Part shown: in pieces, positions 17,929 through 26,409 of the stretch
Layout of the letters: each line of letters begins with the position of its first letter
How positions within the stretch are numbered: the first letter of the stretch is position 1
NCBI GenBank assembly: GCA_949298545.1
Contig: CASFWX010000016.1
Coordinates: 1-56,669 of the forward strand
Reading direction: 5' to 3'
Source: an uncultured Verrucomicrobiota bacterium
Lineage (GTDB): Bacteria; Verrucomicrobiota; Verrucomicrobiia; Opitutales; Intestinicryptomonadaceae
DNA: 56,669 bases
Position numbers and translations under genes: made by a program
Notes under the pieces: model-generated
Database searches by the model: none
Told to the model about the DNA's origin: nothing
What the model saw: the letters and a program-made list of their open reading frames with translations, nothing else

Positions 17929-18361
17929 TTGAAAGGAGAGGGAAATCTGGTACTGCTATTTAAGCTTTGCAAGCTATATAATAGGCATTTTTCGTCAAGG
18001 ATTTTTGTATTGCGCCTCTTTTGTCCTATTAGGCGTTTTATCATTTAATTATTTCCACAAGTATGCTTTCGCTTAATGTATTCTCATAGGATTTTCTTAT
18101 GTGGAATATTGCAAGCTAAGGATTTTTGCAAAATCCATAAACAAACTTGCCGGATACAAGGTCTTAGTCTTTGCGGATATAATATGAGTAATTTTAATGT
18201 GTAATAATAAAATGCTGAAAAACAAAAAATTTCGTTATATGTACTTGTGCAATAGTCGGGGGGGCAAGAGCGTTAATTCTATGCGGAAGTGGTCCGGAGA
18301 ATAGGCAGGTAAATTTCTTATATGAAATGGAAAGCGCCCACTAGGGGCATTTACATGGAAA
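17929..18361. other. AT-rich intergenic region between prs and tRNA-Leu
   Basis: About 430 bp with no coding frame of note. It contains the likely prs promoter zone on the minus strand and a small hairpin GGATTTT-TGC-AAAATCC around 18119-18136. I see no further structured RNA or repeat. Confidence 0.4.
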
Positions 18362-18444
18362 TACTCGGGAGGGGACTTGAACCCCTACGCCCAAAGGGCA
18401 TCGATACCTAAAACCGATGCGTCTACCGATTCCGCCACCCGAGC
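18362..18444 (-). tRNA. tRNA-Leu (anticodon TAG)
   Basis: An 83-nt class II tRNA on the minus strand. The acceptor is GCTCGGG/CCCGAGT with the G1:U72 pair seen in other bacterial tRNA-Leu and discriminator A. The anticodon stem is TCGGT/ATCGA with loop TTTAGGT (anticodon TAG). A long variable arm (GATGCCCTTTGGGCGT region) and T-loop TTCAAGT are present. CCA is not encoded. Confidence 0.95.
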
Positions 18445-18560
18445 TTTCAGAGGAGCAAATACTTCACAGACCCACCATTTAAAAGCGAGCTTTTTTTACA
18501 CTTTGGAAGCAAATTTTTATTTGCGTCCAATATCGCCTTTTTAGCGTATGCGGCGCAGGG

Positions 18561-19664
18561 TCATATTACGACGGCGACTTTTATTCCCTTCATCGCCACG
18601 TTGGTTTCGAGAGCTTCGCCAATCTTATCGAGAGGAAATTTATGGGAGACGAGTTTTTCGACAGGCAATCCCATTCCAACGGCGCGCCGCAGAAAATCGA
18701 AAGTTGTGGGATAGTTTTGCGGGGTGTATACCCAAGATCCAACAAGGCTGATTTCCTTGTTGCATATGTCAAAATGGTGGTTTATCGAACATTCTCCGCC
18801 GTCCATAAAGAAGCCGACTTCGCACATTCCACCACCGCGCTTTACAAATTTCCATGCGTTTGCAGCAGCTTTCGCCACTCCGGTACATTGGAATACAAAA
18901 TCTGCACCACGGCCGTTTGTGTCCGATTTTACTGCATCAAGCAGTGCGGCGAAATCCCCATATTTGGTGAAGTTATAAAGGTGTGAGGCCCCTAAAGTCT
19001 TTGCGATCTCAAGGCGCGAATCGTTTCCGTCCACTGCGAAGATATTTTCTATTCCAAGCGTTCGCAAAACAGATATTACCAAAAGGCCTATAGGGCCGCA
19101 TCCCTGAACGAGAACTTTTGTATCGAATTTGAGGAGTCCGGTCGTCTTTGCCCTTTCAACCGCGTGAACAGCGACGGCAGAAGGTTCGACGAGTATGCGC
19201 ATGTCCAAAGACATTCCGGTGACATTGAAGAAAGTTGAATTTTCGCGTATGAGTATATACTCGCCAAAATATCCGTTGATATGCACGGAGTCGTCCGGCA
19301 TTAGGCCGTAGATACCGCAGTTTTCGCACAGGTTGGTGCGTTCCGGAGTCATTTTGCATGCCTCGCAAGTTCCGCACGGAATTATGCAGGTCACTATTTT
19401 ATCGCCTATTTTCACTGGATTGCCGGCAAAATCTTTTTTCACATTTTTTCCCATAGCGACAATTTCGCCCGTTCCTTCGTGTCCGAGTACGACAGGGCAG
19501 AGCGAGAAAGGATCTCTCACATACTCATGTCCGTCGGTGCCGCATACTCCGCATGCTTCGACTTTTACGAGCATTTCACCGTCACCGACGGACGGAATAT
19601 CATATTCCCTAATCTCAAATTTTTTCGGGGCTACAAGAACCGCAACGCGAGCTTTGTTTTCCAT
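18561..19664 (-). CDS. Zinc-dependent medium-chain alcohol dehydrogenase
   Basis: A 367-aa MDR-family dehydrogenase. The catalytic zinc site is VEACGVCGTDGHEYV (Cys at about 38) with VVLGHEGTGEIVAMG. The structural zinc loop is CGTCEACKMTPERTNLC, with nine rather than seven residues before the fourth Cys. The Rossmann core shows VLVQGCGPIGLLVISVLR, and FVFQCTGVAKAA follows. It resembles threonine/sorbitol/erythritol-type polyol dehydrogenases, which oxidise a secondary alcohol with NAD+, but substrate cannot be assigned. It is monocistronic, with tRNA-Leu downstream. An AT-rich region of 470 bp separates it from the divergent DtxR-like gene. Confidence 0.85.
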   Translation of the reverse strand: MENKARVAVLVAPKKFEIREYDIPSVGDGEMLVKVEACGVCGTDGHEYVRDPFSLCPVVLGHEGTGEIVAMGKNVKKDFAGNPVKIGDKIVTCIIPCGTCEACKMTPERTNLCENCGIYGLMPDDSVHINGYFGEYILIRENSTFFNVTGMSLDMRILVEPSAVAVHAVERAKTTGLLKFDTKVLVQGCGPIGLLVISVLRTLGIENIFAVDGNDSRLEIAKTLGASHLYNFTKYGDFAALLDAVKSDTNGRGADFVFQCTGVAKAAANAWKFVKRGGGMCEVGFFMDGGECSINHHFDICNKEISLVGSWVYTPQNYPTTFDFLRRAVGMGLPVEKLVSHKFPLDKIGEALETNVAMKGIKVAVVI

Positions 19665-20104
19665 GGTTGTTAAAAAGCTTAATTAAAATTTAATTTATTT
19701 CAGACCTGGCAAAGCTAAATGAGGTGCGCGGGCGTTTCCAGAAAAAAAATGGAGGTTGTATTAACTGTAAATCTGGGGGCCAGGGTCTTTCGCTGTTTAA
19801 AGATCCATTTACACGATGGTTTGCCGATGCGCCTTCGCGGGAAATTTTCAATTTCTGTTTTGCTCTTATGTCGGTGGCAATCTGATAATAGGGATGGATT
19901 GATGTATGAATCGCATTATGCCGTAGGTCAGCGCTATTGGTGACATTCAAGTCGCAGCAATATGAGATTTTGATTTATCTTATTTATTATGAAATATTTT
20001 TTAATTGAAAAAGTCGGAGGAAAGGGTAAAATAAGCTATGTCTAGGGTTGATTCTGAAAGCGTCTTTAAGCCTCATTTACAAGTAAAAAGAAAAAAGGCT
20101 TGAC
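19665..20104. other. Intergenic region upstream of the iron locus
   Basis: About 440 bp between the divergent dehydrogenase and regulator genes. No protein-like frame, RNA gene or repeat was recognised apart from the TTGACA at 20100-20105, which touches the operator described next. Confidence 0.4.
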
Positions 20105-20124
20105 AAGTTATAAAAGACTAACTT
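20105..20124 (+). promoter_or_regulatory. Operator-like palindrome before the DtxR-type gene (site 1)
   Basis: AAGTTA (20105-20110) and TAACTT (20119-20124) are perfect inverted repeats with an 8-nt spacer, ending 12 bp before the regulator's start codon and abutting a TTGACA hexamer (20100-20105). An identically built site lies at 20650-20669. This fits autoregulation by the DtxR-like protein, inferred from position. Confidence 0.65.
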
Positions 20125-20136
20125 TTTTACGATGAA

Positions 20137-20598
20137 ATGAAGAAAATAGAGGACAGGTTGAGCGAGGCTAAGGAAGACTATCTTGAAACAATTCTCATGC
20201 TGTCTCAAAACGGAGATTCTGTCCATCTTGTAGATATAGCAAAATCGCATAAAGTTTCCAAGGCAACGGTTTCAAATGCCTTGGTGAAGCTTGGGGAATC
20301 CGGTTTTGTAGTCTATGAGAAATATAGGCCTGTAAGCCTTACTGAAAAGGGGCGCATACTGGCGAAAAATACGCTTAAAAAACATAAAATGCTGATAGAT
20401 TTTCTTACGGAGAATCTCGGAGTTCCCATGGATGAGGCTCGCGAGGCCGCATGCAAGATGGAGCATGCCATAGGCGCAAAGATTGCCAATAAGCTTGCCG
20501 AATTCATGGCTAAACTAGATAAGTGCGGTTGCTGCACCGCAAAAAAATCTGGGATAAGACCGCGTTCGAGAACCGGATCTTCTAAGAAGAAGCCATAA
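20137..20598 (+). CDS. DtxR/MntR-family metal-dependent repressor
   Basis: A 153-aa winged-helix regulator. Residues 8-70 form the DNA-binding domain (AKEDYLETILMLSQNGDSVH, then IAKSHKVSKATVSNALVKL). The metal-binding/dimerisation helices follow (GRILAKNTLKKHKMLIDFL and EAREAACKMEHAIGAKIANK), carrying the His/Glu/Cys-Met-Glu-His ligand pattern of MntR/DtxR proteins. It lacks the C-terminal SH3-like FeoA domain of full DtxR and ends in a short tail with CGCC. With Fe2+ or Mn2+ bound it should repress its targets. Two matching palindromes flank it, and feoA/feoB lie downstream, so iron is the likelier co-repressor. It begins at ATG 20137. Confidence 0.88.
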   Translation: MKKIEDRLSEAKEDYLETILMLSQNGDSVHLVDIAKSHKVSKATVSNALVKLGESGFVVYEKYRPVSLTEKGRILAKNTLKKHKMLIDFLTENLGVPMDEAREAACKMEHAIGAKIANKLAEFMAKLDKCGCCTAKKSGIRPRSRTGSSKKKP

Positions 20599-20610
20599 GG
20601 AGTGAGAATT

Positions 20611-21648
20611 ATGGTAGAAACGCAAAGCGCATGTTTTTTTTTAGGATATAAGTTAGTTATATCTAACTTATGGATATTGAAAAATGCCGGAACGTCGAGC
20701 CTTCGGCGGATACGGGGTCGAATGCCAATACCAATCAGGGATAGGCAGAGAATGAAAAACAGGGTGTTTAAGCTTAGTGAAATCGACGGAGTCGCAGGCC
20801 TCGATTTAGCCATTGCTAGCTTAAGTGGCTTTAAAACAGTTTTCGCGGCGCAAACGTGCTCGCGCAGTTTTATGCGTGTAAAAGCCCTTACTGCCTGTGC
20901 TTGCGACTGTAGCTCAGGAAGTGCCATAGAAAGGCTTGTCTGCAATTATAAACCATCTGGTGCAGGCGAGACCCGATCGGAGTTTGGAATGCAGGGCATT
21001 TTTATTCCCGACACTGCTGCAAGTGGGACAGGCAGCTTTCAAGGGTGGTGGCGCTCTAGCTCCAGCGTGGATAAAATAATTCGATTTGAATTTTTCCAAG
21101 CTGTATTCCCACAGAAGAAAGTTTTAGAATATTCATTGTTGCGGGTTTTCCGCGGGAAATTCATAGATTATGGGAGCGGAAACTTCGACAGAAATTTTTA
21201 CTCTTTTTACATCGGTTTGCAGCAGGATTTTATATCGGATTCCGGAGGGAAGGCGGTATTGGGTGGATTTGTGCGCGCGGCATGGGCGCCGGACGAGAAT
21301 ATAAGCGCCTATACAAAATATCTCGACTGCGGGCTAAACTGGTTCAGCCCGATACCTGCGCGCGATGACGATGTGTTTGCCGTCGGATATTCAATAATGG
21401 AGTTGGGTTCTGGAATGTGCAAATCGGAGTGGTTCGGCAGATACGACTCGATATGCGGGGCGACATATAGAATGCGGTTGACAGGTGCGGTATTCTTGCT
21501 GCCGTGTTTCCAAATATATTTCAATTTAAGAGACGCTGAAGGCAATACGCGCGCAACGTATGTTGCTGGGGCGAGAGTGGAGGTCAACTTCTTTTTTATG
21601 GACGAAGCGCTTTCCATGAGGCTATTTCTTCACTTAAAAAATCCTTAA
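20611..21648 (+). pseudogene. OprB-family porin remnant
   Basis: The open frame is continuous, but only its C-terminal half looks like protein. From about 21060 it matches the carbohydrate-selective porin OprB family: VDKIIRFEFFQAVFP, then GGFVRAAWAPDENISAYTKY, CGLNWFSPIPARDDDVFAVG and a final barrel strand (YVAGARVEVNFFF). The first 150 residues are low in barrel character, Cys-rich and lack a signal peptide. The family region between the early 'FIDYG' strand and the late 'YIGLQQ' strand seems deleted. The upstream operator crosses the frame's start. An SD (AAGGAG, 20597-20602) does precede ATG 20611. I read it as a decayed iron-regulated porin gene kept ahead of feoAB. A functional divergent protein is the alternative. 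Confidence 0.6.
20648..20671 (+). promoter_or_regulatory. Operator-like palindrome before the porin remnant/feoAB (site 2)
   Basis: ATAAGTTAG (20648-20656) and CTAACTTAT (20663-20671) are perfect 9-bp inverted repeats around TTATAT. Its core AAGTTA-N8-TAACTT is the same as site 1 (20105-20124), with the half-site similar to the TTAGGTTAG half of DtxR/IdeR boxes but more widely spaced. It lies between the regulator gene and the Feo genes, so it probably controls the porin remnant and feoAB. Confidence 0.7.
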
Positions 21649-21671
21649 AGGAAGCGCTCCTATTTTATCGT

Positions 21672-21956
21672 ATGAACAGGAAAAAAGAGAAAAAAACGAA
21701 GAAAATTTCCCTCGGCAAGGAGATGACGCTTGCGGATTTACCGGTGGGTGCGACTGCCACGATAGTGCGAATCATACCCAATTCGCGCGGAGAGAAAAAA
21801 TTTGCAGATGTCGGACTTGTTCCGGGGGCTGAGCTCGTCATGGAGGCCCATGCTCCGTTTGGAGGTCTAATCAGGGTAAAAGTAATGGAAACAAGCATGG
21901 CGCTCCATAGCTCTGACGCAAAAAATATTGTGATGGACAAGGAGTCCGAGAAATGA
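21672..21956 (+). CDS. feoA: Ferrous iron transport protein A
   Basis: A 94-aa SH3-like cytoplasmic protein that supports FeoB-driven Fe2+ uptake. A basic N-terminal tail (MNRKKEKKTKKISLGKEM) precedes the FeoA domain: TLADLPVGATATIVRI, KFADVGLVPGAELVMEA, GGLIRVKVMETSMALHSSDA. Its stop overlaps the feoB start by 4 bp (ATGA), so the two are translationally coupled. It begins 23 bp after the porin remnant. Confidence 0.95.
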   Translation: MNRKKEKKTKKISLGKEMTLADLPVGATATIVRIIPNSRGEKKFADVGLVPGAELVMEAHAPFGGLIRVKVMETSMALHSSDAKNIVMDKESEK

Positions 21957-24265
21957 AAAGGCATTTTAAAATAGCACTTGCCGGCAATCCCAACTGCGGC
22001 AAGACTTCGATATTTAACGCTCTGACTGGGGCGCGCCAGCATGTTGGCAATTATCCCGGGGTGACAGTGGAAAGCAAGGCGGGAAGCTTTTGGATAGGCG
22101 ACTCGGAAATAGAGCTCATAGACTTGCCCGGCGTCTATTCTCTGTCGTCGAGCTCGCCAGAGGAGAACATTGTTTTCCAGGAGCTGATGAAGCCCGGAAT
22201 AGACTTGATCTTAAATGTGGTAGATTCCTCAATCCCGCGCCGGAGCCTCTATCTGACAACCCAGCTTGCCGAACTCCACATACCGATGCTTTTGGTGTTC
22301 AACATGAGCGACGACGCCAGAAAAAAAGGCATAAAATTCGACGTGTGCAAACTCGAAAAGTATTTTGGCTCTCCGATAGCCCAGACTGTCGGACGTTCTT
22401 CTGACGGGGTAAGGCCGCTCGTTGAAAAACTGGCGGAGGCATTAAAAAACCTTGAAGGGCACGGCGTGCCGATGCTGTCATACGGCTCCGATATCGACGA
22501 TTCGATTTCGGAGGTTGCGGGGAAAATAGATTCTTTGGGCGTAAAGAAGTACGCCCACATACCATCGAGGTTTTTTGCCATAAAGCTTCTCGAGGGAGAT
22601 TCGTGCACGCGCGGCATTCCGGAATTTAAACCGGCGTGGGAGTGCGCGGCGGAAGAAATAAAACACTTGTCTGAAATACACGCCATAGACGACACCAACA
22701 CCTTTATGGCCGACAAGCGCTATGCCATGCTTTCGGGCGCGTGCCGGGATTCAATATCGACGACGGGCGAAAGGAGGAACGAGATATCCGATAAAATCGA
22801 CGCGGTAATGACGAACAGATTTTTCGGATTGCCGATTTTCTTTCTGATAATCTACGCTACGTTTTGGTTTACCTTCGTTTGCGCCGACCCGATCATGGTA
22901 TGGATGGAGGACGCTTTTGCATGGCTTTCAGAGTCGATAAAATCGCTTTGGGACGGAGGCGAATGGCCGTATTTGCGTTCGCTTTTGACTGACGGCGTAA
23001 TTGGGGGCGTGGGCGGCGTTTTGGTCTTTTTGCCAAACATACTATTTCTTTTCTTCTCGATAGCTATTCTCGAAGAAAGCGGATATATGTCTCGCGCGGC
23101 ATTCGTCATGGACGGCATAATGCGCAAGTTCGGGCTTCAGGGGAAGTCGTTCGTGCCGCTCGTGTTGGGCTTTGGCTGCAATGTTCCCGCGATTATGGCG
23201 ACCCGAAGCATTGAGAGCGAGCGCGACCGCAAGACTACAATCATGGTCTTGCCATTTATGAGCTGCAGCGCCAGGCTTCCGATTTTCGCGCTGATAATAC
23301 CGGCGTTTTTTGAGCTGAAATACCAGGCGTTTATGATGTGGCTGATGTATTCCATTGGCGTAGTCGTCGCGCTTGTTGCGGCGCGCATTTTAAAGAATAC
23401 TATATTTAAAGGGGACGGCGAGGTCTATTTGATGGAGCTGCCTCCATATAGGCTTCCAACGCTGCGCAGTTTGCTTTTGCACATGTGGGACAGGGGAAAG
23501 ATATATTTGCGAAAGGCAGGCACCATAATTTTGGCAACTTCCATAATACTTTTCTTCTTCAACACCTATCCCGAAAAGAAAGAGTATTCAAAGGATTATG
23601 AGGCGCAAATCGCGCGCCTTGAAAAATCCGGCGAGATTGACGGGGCAAAACTGAAAATTTTGTCGATGGGAGATTTGCTTTCGCCTGGCGAACTGGCGGA
23701 GATAAGCTCTGAGCGATCGATTCCGATTGAAATGGTGGATTCGATTCTCGCCAAGGGCAATGCGAACACCGCGCAAAAGGCCGTTTTGAACTCAATAAAA
23801 TCCGCGGCGGAAATGCGTGCGGTGCTTGAAAACGAGATGGCTGCCGAAGCCATGGAATATACGATATCGGGGCGCGTTGGAAAATTTCTCGAGCCCGTAT
23901 TCAAACCGATAGGATTTGATTGGAAATTGACGACGGCCAGCATAGGGGCGCTCGCGGCGAAGGAGGTTTTCGTCTCGCAGCTTGGCATACTTTACGCCGA
24001 AGGCGAAGCCGACGAGGAATCCGTTCCCTTGAGGGAACAGCTCGCGAAAAATTATTCTCCGCTTCAGGGATTTTGCATAATGCTTTTCTGCCTGATGTCC
24101 ATACCGTGTCTGGCGACTCTCGCGGTTATCAAGAGAGAATTAAATTCTTGGCGGGCTGCCGCCTTTGAGGCGGCTGGAATGTTTGTCTTGGCTTATGCGG
24201 CGACTTTCATCGTTTATCAAGCCGGCATGATCCTGCATATAGGTTCGGAAATAGTCGCAAAATGA
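21953..24265 (+). CDS. feoB: Ferrous iron transport protein B
   Basis: A 770-aa inner-membrane Fe2+ permease with an N-terminal G domain. G1 is AGNPNCGKTSIFNALTG (about 10-26), switch I has HVGNYPGVTVE, G3 is DLPGVYSLSS, G4 is NMSD and a helical GDI-like domain follows. The membrane part has two Gate motifs, the first VLGFGCNVPAIMATRSIESE and the second near SIGALAAKEVFVSQLG, with about 10-11 helices. A hydrophilic insertion at about 545-640 (YEAQIARLEKSGEIDGAKLK and onward) lies between the Gates. Fe2+ import is coupled to nucleotide hydrolysis. It should be derepressed under iron shortage through the upstream palindrome. Confidence 0.97.
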   Translation: MKRHFKIALAGNPNCGKTSIFNALTGARQHVGNYPGVTVESKAGSFWIGDSEIELIDLPGVYSLSSSSPEENIVFQELMKPGIDLILNVVDSSIPRRSLYLTTQLAELHIPMLLVFNMSDDARKKGIKFDVCKLEKYFGSPIAQTVGRSSDGVRPLVEKLAEALKNLEGHGVPMLSYGSDIDDSISEVAGKIDSLGVKKYAHIPSRFFAIKLLEGDSCTRGIPEFKPAWECAAEEIKHLSEIHAIDDTNTFMADKRYAMLSGACRDSISTTGERRNEISDKIDAVMTNRFFGLPIFFLIIYATFWFTFVCADPIMVWMEDAFAWLSESIKSLWDGGEWPYLRSLLTDGVIGGVGGVLVFLPNILFLFFSIAILEESGYMSRAAFVMDGIMRKFGLQGKSFVPLVLGFGCNVPAIMATRSIESERDRKTTIMVLPFMSCSARLPIFALIIPAFFELKYQAFMMWLMYSIGVVVALVAARILKNTIFKGDGEVYLMELPPYRLPTLRSLLLHMWDRGKIYLRKAGTIILATSIILFFFNTYPEKKEYSKDYEAQIARLEKSGEIDGAKLKILSMGDLLSPGELAEISSERSIPIEMVDSILAKGNANTAQKAVLNSIKSAAEMRAVLENEMAAEAMEYTISGRVGKFLEPVFKPIGFDWKLTTASIGALAAKEVFVSQLGILYAEGEADEESVPLREQLAKNYSPLQGFCIMLFCLMSIPCLATLAVIKRELNSWRAAAFEAAGMFVLAYAATFIVYQAGMILHIGSEIVAK

Positions 24266-24465
24266 TGATGAACATAGAGGGTTTTTTAAGCCTGCACGCG
24301 GCTCTCCGAGCCGGTGGGTGGGATTTTGTTCCTGATGGAGAAAAACAAAATGGCATTCGGAATCCGGGCTGGTTTAAAATCTGCGGGACGTGCTCATATT
24401 GCTCTGCCTGTTGCATGCTCTGCATTTTTGAATCCGCCGTCCGCAGTGCCATAGGTAATAGGTAA
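24262..24465 (+). CDS. Possible small Cys-rich protein coupled to feoB
   Basis: A 67-codon frame starting in the ATGA overlap at the feoB stop (three successive ATGs: 24262, 24265, 24268). Its C-terminal half carries a regular Cys pattern, CGTCSYCSACCMLC (C-x2-C-x2-C-x2-CC-x2-C), reminiscent of a metal-binding knuckle. No family is recognised; it is not FeoC-like in length or helix pattern. Position and coupling favour translation, while the absence of an established family and the ordinary codon use leave chance open. Confidence 0.35.
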   Translation: MMMNIEGFLSLHAALRAGGWDFVPDGEKQNGIRNPGWFKICGTCSYCSACCMLCIFESAVRSAIGNR

Positions 24466-24559
24466 AAGCGCGGCTCCGCGGGGCTTCCGTTTCCCGCGGG
24501 GCCGATGTCTTTGGCAGGTCGGAGTTTTTTGTGGCAATGGAAAAAAAGGGGAGATAAAA

Positions 24560-24766
24560 ATGGAAAAGTTGATAATATCGGCCATAGCCGTCTACGCGGT
24601 CGGGGTGCTTCTTTTTTCCCTCTCAAAATACCTAAAAAAGCGTTCCGGGATATCCCCATGCGAAAGCGGAGGAAAATGTTCCTGCGGGGGGGATTGCAAG
24701 ACTTGCCCGTTTCGTGAAGTCAGGCGGGAAGAGCGCGAAAAATGCGCCTCTAAAAAATATAGGTGA
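24560..24766 (+). CDS. FeoB-associated Cys-rich membrane protein
   Basis: A 68-aa protein. One N-terminal membrane helix (about 4-22, IISAIAVYAVGVLLFSL) is followed by a basic patch and a cysteine cluster CESGGKCSCGGDCKTCPF. This is the layout of the small FeoB-associated Cys-rich membrane proteins found after feoB in many anaerobes. It probably assists Fe2+ handling at the membrane. It has a good SD (GGGGAG 8 nt before the ATG). Its stop lies 2 bp from the end of the convergent CDF gene. Confidence 0.85.
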   Translation: MEKLIISAIAVYAVGVLLFSLSKYLKKRSGISPCESGGKCSCGGDCKTCPFREVRREEREKCASKKYR

Positions 24767-24768
24767 AA

Positions 24769-25644
24769 TCAATGTTCATGGCTCCCGCATTCGGGTTCTA
24801 TGTGCACGTTTATGGTGCTGCGCCCAAACTTTGAGCGCACGGCGCGCTCTATTCTGTCGGATATCTCGTGGGCTTCCAATATCGAAAGCGAGGGGTCAAC
24901 GTGTATGTTTACGTCTATTTCGTTGCTTCCACCGTTCGATCGCACGCGCAAATCGTGGGATTTTATGACGCCGTCGGTCGAGCGTATTATGTCGGATATC
25001 TTTTCCCGCATTCCTTCCGGAGCTTTGTCGAGAAGGGAATCCACCGCGCGTTTTGACAGCCTGAACGAAACTATCACGACGATGATTGCCACCCCTATTG
25101 CGGCTATAGAGTCGGCGGAATCAAAGCCCATCGAGGCGCATATGAGCCCAAATAGCACGACGCACGAGCTTAATATGTCTGTGGAGAAGTGCAGGGCGTC
25201 GGCTTCCAATGCTTGGCTTTTATATTTTCGCGCCGCCTTCATCAGAGAACGCGAACGCCCTATGTCGACAAGTATGGAGATCGATACAACCGCAAAGCTC
25301 CAAAACCCGACTTCTATTTCCGTATTCCCCAGATAGAGCCTGCGGGCTGCTTCCCACACTATCCACGCGCATGTGGCAAAGAGCAAAAGAGCCTCTATCA
25401 GGGCGGAGAAGTTTTCTATTTTCCCGTGCCCGAAGTTATGCTCTTTGTCTGCGGGTTTGTCCGACATTTTTACGGCGGAAAGCGTAATGGCAGCCGCCGC
25501 GAAATCGAGAAGAGAGTGCAGCGCTTCGGAGAGTATGCCGAGGCTTCCCGTGGCGAGTCCGACTGCCAGCTTCATAGCGACAAGACCTGCCGCGGCGAGC
25601 ACGGAGAGCGCTGCGGCTCTTGTTTTCCCGTTTTTGCGTTTCAT
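24769..25644 (-). CDS. Cation diffusion facilitator (CDF) metal exporter
   Basis: A 291-aa membrane antiporter exporting divalent metal in exchange for protons. Six helices lie in residues about 10-200. The TM2 metal site is HSLLD (H-x3-D, typical of Zn-type CDFs rather than the D-x3-D of FieF/YiiP). The EHNFGHGKIENF loop and the TM5 segment SADSIAAIGVAIIV follow, and the cytoplasmic C-terminal ferredoxin-like domain (about 205-280) has VNIHVDPSLSILEAHEIS and INVHIEPE. It ends in His-rich HEH. The convergent Feo locus suggests a function in metal balance: exporting zinc, manganese or excess iron. Substrate is not certain. Confidence 0.9.
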   Translation of the reverse strand: MKRKNGKTRAAALSVLAAAGLVAMKLAVGLATGSLGILSEALHSLLDFAAAAITLSAVKMSDKPADKEHNFGHGKIENFSALIEALLLFATCAWIVWEAARRLYLGNTEIEVGFWSFAVVSISILVDIGRSRSLMKAARKYKSQALEADALHFSTDILSSCVVLFGLICASMGFDSADSIAAIGVAIIVVIVSFRLSKRAVDSLLDKAPEGMREKISDIIRSTDGVIKSHDLRVRSNGGSNEIDVNIHVDPSLSILEAHEISDRIERAVRSKFGRSTINVHIEPECGSHEH

Positions 25645-25796
25645 GTTTTGCGGGTGTTGTTTGGGAGGATCGTTTGCTCTCCAGCCCGGCGAGTAGTTTT
25701 TGTTTGCTTAAAGCGCCGTTTGCGGCGGCAATAGACAGTTTTAGGGATAGATACCGGTACTTCTCCGCTTTCGCAGAGCTTGCGGAACGGGGATTT

Positions 25797-26387
25797 TTAT
25801 AGGTCTTCGGTTGTGGCTATTCTGTCTGCGAGCCCGTAGTCTATGGCTTCCTGCGCCGTCATGAAGAAGTCGCGGTCGGTGTCTTCGGAAATCTTTTCCA
25901 TGGATTGTCCGGAAGCGTCGGACAAAATTTTATTCAGCTCCACCCTCATTCGTTCAAGCTCCTGCGCCTGAATATGTATATCCACGGCGGTGCCGCTCAT
26001 TTGGCCCATTATTAGCGGCTGGTGGATCATAATCCGCGCATTCGGAAATAGCAGGCGCTTGCCTTTCGGCGCCGCGCTGAGAAGTATGGAACCCATGCTC
26101 ATGGCGATTCCCGTCACGACCACCTTTACGGGGGATTTTATGAGTTTCATTGTGTCGTATATAGCCATACCCGCGCTTATGGAGCCTCCGGGAGTGCTCA
26201 TATATATGGTTATCTCCTTGTCGTGGTCTAACATGTCGAGATAGAGCAGCTTTTCGACGGTTGCCGCCGCGCTTTCGTCGCTTATCTCGTCCCATAGGAA
26301 AATTTTGCGCTCGTTTATAAAGCGCTTGGCTATTTCCGACATTACAGGATTTTTCTGTTCATTGGTCTTTTCTTTTTCTTCTGGCAT
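25797..26387 (-). CDS. clpP: ATP-dependent Clp protease proteolytic subunit
   Basis: A 196-aa serine peptidase forming the tetradecameric ClpP chamber used with ClpA/ClpX ATPases. Catalytic residues are Ser97 (AMSMGS), His122 (IMIHQPL) and Asp173 (TDRDFF). TIYMSTPGGSISAGMAIYDT is the usual oxyanion region. The N-terminus (KEKTNEQKNPVMSEIAKRFI) is longer and unlike the consensus, and the block LWDEISDESAAATVEKLL is divergent. This looks like a second ClpP type, as found in bacteria with several paralogs. It lies 22 bp after metW on the same strand and may be co-transcribed with it. Confidence 0.92.
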   Translation of the reverse strand: MPEEKEKTNEQKNPVMSEIAKRFINERKIFLWDEISDESAAATVEKLLYLDMLDHDKEITIYMSTPGGSISAGMAIYDTMKLIKSPVKVVVTGIAMSMGSILLSAAPKGKRLLFPNARIMIHQPLIMGQMSGTAVDIHIQAQELERMRVELNKILSDASGQSMEKISEDTDRDFFMTAQEAIDYGLADRIATTEDL

Positions 26388-26409
26388 ATTTTAAGCTTTT
26401 CGTTTGTTT

